Shown: positions 59,412-64,000 of the stretch, piece after piece
Layout: the number at the start of each line of letters is the position of its first letter
How positions within the stretch are numbered: the first letter of the stretch is position 1
Source: CAYJRR01 sp964372275 [NCBI: uncultured bacterium]
GTDB lineage: Bacteria; CAYJRR01
DNA: 64,000 nt
Direction of reading: 5' to 3'
NCBI GenBank assembly: GCA_964372275.1
Contig: CAYJRR010000001.1
Coordinates: 10,260-74,259 of the forward strand
Translations under genes and position numbers: made by a program
The notes under the pieces: generated by a model
Seen by the model: only the letters and a program-made list of their open reading frames with translations
The model's database searches: none
What the model was told of the DNA's origin: nothing

Positions 59412-61256
59412 ATGCACAGAGGGGGGCGTAGGAGGGAGCACCTCTTCCGGTCGAGGCGGGCGTGGGTCGTGTTGTTCTGCCTCGCGCAGGTGGCCGCGGC
59501 GAAGGTCTGGGCGGAGTGCCGGGAGCGCGATCCCGAGCTGACGGCGCAGATCAAGCGGCTCGTCGCCGACATCGAGTCCGGCCGGCGAGACGACATCAAG
59601 AGCGTCGACGACTTCCTGATGGCCCTCCCGCCGACCGTGCGGCAGAGCATGATCTTCATCGCCGACAGCCGCAGCCTGCAGGAGTCGACCGTGCAGGCCC
59701 CCCGCGTCCTGGTGAAGACCCCCAACTCCGACGTCGTCTTGAGCTTTGGAACCGATCCGAGCCTCCGTGGCTACGACGCCATCGAGATGACGGTCTGGAA
59801 CGGGAAAACGGCCAAGGTGGAGATGGCGGAGTTGCGCTTCCCCGCCGACAGCAGCGATGAACGGCTCCGGGCCTCCGGCAAGGTGTCGGTGGAGCACAAC
59901 CCGCAGAAGTGCGTCGTCTGCCACTCCGAGCCCCGCCGTTGGACGATCGATCCCTACCGATTCTGGGCCGGCCACATCCCATGGACCGAGGACGCCCTGA
60001 ACAAGGGGTCGATCGAGGTGGAGTGGTACAAGGAGTTCCTCCGCAAGGTCGAGAGCGGGCAGCCGCGATGGCGGGCGCTCCGGCCGATGGAGACGATCGC
60101 CGAAATCGACCAGGCGCTGGAAAGGACCGGGCGATACCAGATCAAGTCGACCCAGAGCGAGACGACCCAGCCGAACAACACCCCCTCGCTCGACATGTCT
60201 CACCAGTTTTTGATCTACAACGGCTGCCGGATCGCCCACGAGCTCGCCGCCCGGCCCGACTGGAACAAGATCAAGTACGCCGCCACCGCCGCCGTCACCC
60301 AGACCTGCTCCGATCCCTCGAAGTTCCTCGACGACGCCGGCAACCGCAGCGCGCGAAGCTGGTTCGAGGAGCGCGGTCGCGGGGTGAAGAACGGGAAGTT
60401 CAACTACGACGAGCTGACCAAGGACACGGCGAAGAAGCAGCGCTCCCTTTCTCCGGACCGAGAAGGCCGGCAGCAATGGTTCTTCGAGAAGTACTTGGGT
60501 TCCGAGGAGGCGGCGAAGAAGGAGATCGACCAGGCGCACGGTGCACTGCTGCGCAAAGACCGGGAGTTCTCGGGCGAGCACGGGTCGCGATTCCCGACGT
60601 TCGAGAACAGCACCGACGAGGTCACCAAGACGCGCTACCTGCTGGAGCCGCTGGGGATCGAGGTCAACAAGTGGTCGATGGCGATCGATCCCGAGACCTA
60701 CTCCCACGTCGAGTTCTTCCCGGAGATTGCCAAGGCCAAGCCGATCCAGGACGTGGTCGACGAGATCAACGCCATGCCCGGACCGGGGTCGTTCTGCGAC
60801 AAGCTCGCCGCCAAGAGTCGCGAGGCGATGCGAAGTCCCGGCGGCGGCCCGGCGGGGGGAACGGTCGCGACGGGCATCGAAGGGTACTGCTCCCCCGAGG
60901 AGCTGGCCGTCCAGGCCCGGGACTTCGCGCGCGGGATGACGCCGATGCTGCTCCGCGCCCGCGCCGCGGAGGCGCTGCGCGTCTGCGCGGGGTGCCACAC
61001 CTCCGGGGCGCTCGGCGCGCCGAAGCTCCCGTTCCGGGACATGGGCGAGCTCGAGGCGCGCATCCAGCGGACCAAGGGCCGGCTCGACGACTTCGGCGAG
61101 CGGATGTGGGGACGGATCAGCCGGAACCCGGAGATGGCCGGGGCGATGCCCGCCTTCGGAACGCCGCTGACCAACGAGCAGAAGGTCGCCGTCCGGGCCT
61201 GGCTCGACGGCATCGGCCGCCCCTCGACGGGATCGTCGTCGCCGGGCACGCGGTAG
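59412..61256 (+). CDS. Large exported di-heme c-type cytochrome
   Basis: 614 residues; GGGGAG precedes the ATG. A basic N-region and hydrophobic segment (AWVVLFCLAQVAAAKVWA) form the signal peptide. Two CxxCH heme sites are seen: KCVVCHSEPRR near residue 165 and VCAGCHTSGALG near residue 525; NPEMAGAMPAFGTPLTNEQKVAVRAWLDG at the end is a usual cytochrome-c C-terminus, with a Met suited as axial ligand. Between them lies a 350-residue helical domain I cannot place. It could be an electron-transfer or peroxidase-like enzyme. The neighbours are exported and redox proteins. Confidence 0.75.
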   Translation: MHRGGRRREHLFRSRRAWVVLFCLAQVAAAKVWAECRERDPELTAQIKRLVADIESGRRDDIKSVDDFLMALPPTVRQSMIFIADSRSLQESTVQAPRVLVKTPNSDVVLSFGTDPSLRGYDAIEMTVWNGKTAKVEMAELRFPADSSDERLRASGKVSVEHNPQKCVVCHSEPRRWTIDPYRFWAGHIPWTEDALNKGSIEVEWYKEFLRKVESGQPRWRALRPMETIAEIDQALERTGRYQIKSTQSETTQPNNTPSLDMSHQFLIYNGCRIAHELAARPDWNKIKYAATAAVTQTCSDPSKFLDDAGNRSARSWFEERGRGVKNGKFNYDELTKDTAKKQRSLSPDREGRQQWFFEKYLGSEEAAKKEIDQAHGALLRKDREFSGEHGSRFPTFENSTDEVTKTRYLLEPLGIEVNKWSMAIDPETYSHVEFFPEIAKAKPIQDVVDEINAMPGPGSFCDKLAAKSREAMRSPGGGPAGGTVATGIEGYCSPEELAVQARDFARGMTPMLLRARAAEALRVCAGCHTSGALGAPKLPFRDMGELEARIQRTKGRLDDFGERMWGRISRNPEMAGAMPAFGTPLTNEQKVAVRAWLDGIGRPSTGSSSPGTR

Positions 61257-61287
61257 CGACTCGGTCGCCCCCGAAGCGACGAGTCGA

Positions 61288-63114
61288 TCAGAACCGCGCG
61301 AGCCATTCGAGGCGGGCGCCCTCGAAGGCGGGGATCACGCGGCAGGTGCCGCCGGAGCACTTCAAGCCGCCCTGCGTCGCGCCGGCGAAGGCGCGAATCG
61401 TCGACCGGTCGGTCGGATCGACCGCGACCTCCAGCGCGCCGAACGTGTAGCGCGAAAGGTTCCCCTCGCGGCCGCCGATCCCTTCGAGGACACGAAGGTC
61501 GGTGGTGGTGTCGACCAGCGCCGACAGCGCGAGTCGGCGCCAGGGCCGGAGCGACGCCACCAGCTGATGGACGTCGAATCGGCTCTCGTCGCCCGAGAAG
61601 ACCGACGTCTCGTACTGCCGGTAGACGAGGTACTTGACCTCGACGTCGAGCCCGCGCCACGGGAACAGCACGTCGACGTCGGCGTGGGCGATGGCGTCGT
61701 CGTCGCCCCGCCACGGGAGCAGCCGATCGAGCGCGGTGTGCTCCCCGCGCGGATCGGCCATCCGCTTCTCGAATCGCACGCCGGCGGTGACCTGGTAGAA
61801 GCGCCCCTCCCCCCCGGCGGCCGCCCCCCGCCGTTCGAAGCCGCCGTAGAGGTGGTCGATCCGCTCGTTGCCGTTGCGGATGCTGCCGGGCCCGAGCTCG
61901 TGCCGGTGGCCCAGGTCGTCGAACCGGGCGTAGGTGAGGCGGGCGATCCCTCCGCCGACGGCCATCGACGCCGCGAGCCGCCCGCCGGTGACGTCGTTGG
62001 AGTTGACCGCCTCCGACACGTTGCGGGTGACGACGTTCTCCTTCTCCAGCGTCGGTGGCGTCGAGTAGTCGTAGGGGGAGACGGCCGTCTCGCTCTGGCG
62101 GACGTTGAGCACCTCCAGGTTCGAGTACCGCTTCCCCTCGAGCTGCAGCGTCAAGCCGCCGAGGTACCCGGTGAGCGCGCCGTAGAAGCCGTGGCCCGAG
62201 CGGTCGGCGGCGGCCTCCTCCACCTGGCCGGAGTAGAGCGCGGCGTTCCCCTCGAGATAGAGGTCGGCCTTCCCGGCCAGGTCCGGCGCCGAGATCGAAC
62301 CGCCGACGACGTCGGCGCGCTCGAGATCGAGCAGTTCGCCGCGCACCAACGTCCGGCCGGGGGCGAGCGGGTCGATGCGCAGCAGGCTCGCGTGCGCCGC
62401 CAACTCGACCGGACCGGCGGTCGCGGCGACGCGGGCGCCACCGAGGAGATCGCGCGGGTCACGGCGGATCCGGTTGCGGAACCCCGTGGTGATCGTCTGC
62501 GGATTGGAGTACCCGGCCCACGCGGCGATCGAGAACGGGCCGGCGGTGACGTCCGCGGAAAGCCCCTCGATCGACGTGTCGATGTCGAGCTCGGTGTTCT
62601 TCACCAGCGAGAGGGCCAGACCGCGGCCGAGCGCGCGATAGGCGTCGCCGACCTCCACCGATACGGCGTCGAAGCGTGCCCGCGCGAACTTCTTCTCGAG
62701 CACCAGGACCGAGACGTCCGAGGGGATCCACGCGGAGGAGGTCCAGCCGAGCGGCGGATCCCGATCGCCGGTGAGCCCCGCGCGATCGTTGGGGGTGGCC
62801 ACGGCGACGTCTCCTTGAAGCCCGAGCTCCAGGTGGGGGCGGGTGCCGAGGAGGTAGAGGCGATTCATTCCGTCGAGGAACTGCTCGTTGTCGCGGGTGG
62901 AGGGGTCGTCTTGCCAGGAGCGGAGGACCCCCTCTTCGGAGAGGGAGAACGACCAGCGGGAGGGCGGAGTCGCGGGCGCGGCCGCGGCCGGGGTCGCGGC
63001 CGGGGTCGGGGTCGCGACCGAGGGCGAGTCCGAATCCGTAGCCGTAGCCGTAGCCGTAGCCGTAGCCGAGGCCACGCCAATCGCGGCGGCGAGGGCCGCG
63101 GCGAGGCGGATCAT
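61288..63114 (-). CDS. Outer-membrane barrel protein with low-complexity linker
   Basis: 608 residues. The signal peptide (RLAAALAAAIGVASA) is followed directly by an Ala-Thr repeat and a Ser/Pro/Ala linker (residues 17-52). The rest has many amphipathic strands (VSVLVLEKKFARARFDAVSVEVGDAYRALG, ADLYLEGNAALYSG, LDVEVKYLVYRQYET, YTFGALEVAVDP) and ends with Arg-Phe, as barrels often do. It resembles DUF6029-type outer-membrane proteins. Two Cys (KCSGGTCRV) near the end. It overlaps the upstream thioredoxin gene as ATGA, so a redox or cytochrome-linked role is likely. Confidence 0.7.
   Translation of the reverse strand: MIRLAAALAAAIGVASATATATATATDSDSPSVATPTPAATPAAAAPATPPSRWSFSLSEEGVLRSWQDDPSTRDNEQFLDGMNRLYLLGTRPHLELGLQGDVAVATPNDRAGLTGDRDPPLGWTSSAWIPSDVSVLVLEKKFARARFDAVSVEVGDAYRALGRGLALSLVKNTELDIDTSIEGLSADVTAGPFSIAAWAGYSNPQTITTGFRNRIRRDPRDLLGGARVAATAGPVELAAHASLLRIDPLAPGRTLVRGELLDLERADVVGGSISAPDLAGKADLYLEGNAALYSGQVEEAAADRSGHGFYGALTGYLGGLTLQLEGKRYSNLEVLNVRQSETAVSPYDYSTPPTLEKENVVTRNVSEAVNSNDVTGGRLAASMAVGGGIARLTYARFDDLGHRHELGPGSIRNGNERIDHLYGGFERRGAAAGGEGRFYQVTAGVRFEKRMADPRGEHTALDRLLPWRGDDDAIAHADVDVLFPWRGLDVEVKYLVYRQYETSVFSGDESRFDVHQLVASLRPWRRLALSALVDTTTDLRVLEGIGGREGNLSRYTFGALEVAVDPTDRSTIRAFAGATQGGLKCSGGTCRVIPAFEGARLEWLARF
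63038..63067. repeat. Five tandem copies of hexamer GTAGCC
   Basis: Perfect (GTAGCC)5 in the 5' part of the barrel gene; on the coding strand it encodes alternating Ala-Thr just after the signal peptide. Slippage by one unit would keep the frame. Confidence 0.9.
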
Positions 63115-63758
63115 CGGGGCGTGGGGGCGGCCGCGGAGTCGGGTGCGGGTGCGGACTCGGATTCGGTCGCGGCCGCGGGTGCGGATGCCGGTGCGGTCGC
63201 GGCCTCGGACCCGGTCGCCGTCCCGGCCCCCGCCGCGGATCCGGACGCCAGCAGTCCCTTCAGCTCCTCCTCCAACGCCCCCTCGTCCCCCGGCCGAAAG
63301 CCGAAGTGCTCGGCGACGACGTAGCCGCGGCGGTCGATCACGGCGCTGAACGGGACGGCCTTTTTCGGGTTGTAGAGCGAGACGACCTGGGTCTGGGTGT
63401 CGAGCAGCACCGGGAAGGAGAGCTTCTGTTCGCGCACGATCGGTTTGACCTTCGCCGCCGACTTCGGGTCGTCGATCGACACCAGCACCACGCGCAGGCC
63501 CTGGTCGCGGTAGGCCCGGTGGAGCTTCTCGAGCGTCGGCAGCTCGGCCTGGCACGGCGCGCACCAGGTGGCGAAGAAGGTCAGCAGCACGACGTCCTTC
63601 GACAGGTGGTCGGCGAGATCGAACCGCCTGCCGTTGACGTCCTTCAATCGGAACGCCGGCGCCGGCCGCTCGACGCCGAACGCCGCCCACGGCGCGGCGA
63701 TCGAGGCGGCGGTCAGGCCGGCGACCAGGACGGCTCGTACCGTGGCGTGCCGGCGCAT
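63111..63758 (-). CDS. TlpA/ResA-like thiol-disulfide oxidoreductase
   Basis: 215 residues. A signal peptide (VRAVLVAGLTAASIAAPWAAFG) leads to a TlpA-type thioredoxin fold: PAPAFRLKDVNGRRFDL, FFATWCAPCQAELPTLEKLH (active site WCAPC), VVLVSIDDPKSAAKVKP, FPVLLD and a cis-Pro VPFSAVIDRRGYV. The last 45 residues are Ala/Glu/Ser/Pro-rich low-complexity sequence. Acts in the periplasm, for example in cytochrome maturation or protein disulfide reduction. ATGA overlaps on both sides, so it lies in a three-gene unit with the barrel protein and the partial redoxin. Confidence 0.92.
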   Translation of the reverse strand: MRRHATVRAVLVAGLTAASIAAPWAAFGVERPAPAFRLKDVNGRRFDLADHLSKDVVLLTFFATWCAPCQAELPTLEKLHRAYRDQGLRVVLVSIDDPKSAAKVKPIVREQKLSFPVLLDTQTQVVSLYNPKKAVPFSAVIDRRGYVVAEHFGFRPGDEGALEEELKGLLASGSAAGAGTATGSEAATAPASAPAAATESESAPAPDSAAAPTPR

Positions 63759-64000
63759 CAGTACTCCAGCACCGGGTCCTTTTCGAGCTGGTTGTTGACC
63801 TTGGTCCGCAGCGTCGACTGGCTCATCCCGCCGGCCTGGTTGTAGCGGACGACCTGGTCCTTATCGAGGATGACGTTCAGCGGGATCGCCGCCTGCTCGT
63901 CGGCCGGGAGGAAATCGGAGAACATCGCGCCGCCGGAGTCGGGGAGGCGGGTGTAGGTGATGTCGTACTCCGCCTTCCACTCGGTGATGAACTCCCCGTC
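63758..64000 (-). CDS. Redoxin/thioredoxin-fold protein, C-terminal part
   Basis: The last 80 residues of a gene that begins beyond the right edge. Visible: EFITEWKAEYDITYTRLPDSG, then AIPLNVILDKDQVVRYNQAGGM and SQSTLRTKVNNQLEKDPVLEY. The pattern (strand, cis-Pro-like IPLNVILDKD, helix) is the second half of an AhpC/TlpA-type redoxin. The active-site part is outside the window. Its stop overlaps the start of the TlpA-like gene, so the two are co-translated. Confidence 0.7.
   Translation of the reverse strand, partial: DGEFITEWKAEYDITYTRLPDSGGAMFSDFLPADEQAAIPLNVILDKDQVVRYNQAGGMSQSTLRTKVNNQLEKDPVLEY

Noticed and set aside
1-64000. CRISPR arrays, insertion sequences, integrases, phage genes
   Set aside because: No regularly spaced repeats, transposase motifs or terminal inverted repeats were seen.

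Overview
This is a gene-dense, very GC-rich (roughly 70 %) stretch of a Gram-negative bacterial chromosome. It carries Tol proteins, a TonB-dependent receptor, many lipoproteins, eukaryotic-type Ser/Thr kinases fused to other modules, PilZ and class III cyclase proteins, an RpoH-type sigma factor and XrtA-type polysaccharide genes. Together these suggest a myxobacterium-like or other 'deltaproteobacterial' lineage; this is inference, because there is no rRNA in the window. Genes are tightly packed. Operon neighbours often overlap as ATGA or GTGA, six convergent pairs interlock their stop codons in 4 bp, and many genes start 6-8 nt after a -10-like box with no Shine-Dalgarno sequence (probable leaderless transcripts).

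The most interesting content is selenocysteine. Two places that look like broken ORFs read as single genes if in-frame TGA codons are decoded as Sec. (1) 4387-5391 is an exported barrel-like protein whose signal peptide is followed by U-A-G-U, a diselenide version of CxxC. It is co-translated with a thioredoxin-like lipoprotein. (2) 10585-10950 is a Tat-exported YHS/TRASH-like protein with a C-E-G-G-U motif inside a MerR-controlled metal locus. Both have a hairpin with a GGTC apical loop 17 and 19 nt after the TGA, the geometry of bacterial SECIS elements.

Layout. 1-3.7 kb: lipoproteins (DUF4382, beta-helix, anchor-L-like) and a small membrane protein. 3.8-9.1 kb: thioredoxin lipoprotein plus UxxU protein, class V aminotransferase, flavin reductase, arsenate reductase, rhomboid, membrane protein. 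9.2-13.7 kb: mercury-type operon-like array of merR, thioredoxin-MerC-like fusion, Cys-rich lipoprotein, selenoprotein, His-rich protein and TonB receptor. 13.7-17.2 kb: four unrelated proteins that share an odd C-terminal SLA/GALS tail. 17.2-24.5 kb: tRNA-Gln, ketopantoate-reductase-like gene, ispE, TPR protein, permease, hsp20-rpoH, exported and small proteins. 24.7-29.6 kb: tolQRAB, ppx/gppA, cysteine dioxygenase.

29.5-43.6 kb: sugar-lyase-like exported protein, flippase, kinase, response regulator-PilZ, cyclase, three glycosyltransferases, two polysaccharide deacetylases, nitrilase; probably envelope or exopolysaccharide synthesis plus signalling. 43.6-44.0 kb: intergenic region with several DnaA-box-like sites. 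44-51 kb: copper-amine-oxidase-like exported protein, PrsW protease, a 1493-residue kinase/cyclase/ATPase/TPR protein, rpoZ. 51-54 kb: decayed barrel gene beside a multicopper oxidase and two poly-Asp lipoproteins. 54-59 kb: ATP-grasp ligase, beta-propeller lipoprotein, dnaJ, ugd. 58.8-64 kb: exported proteins, a di-heme cytochrome, an outer-membrane protein and two thioredoxin-fold proteins.

All family assignments come from reading the sequence; no database search was run.
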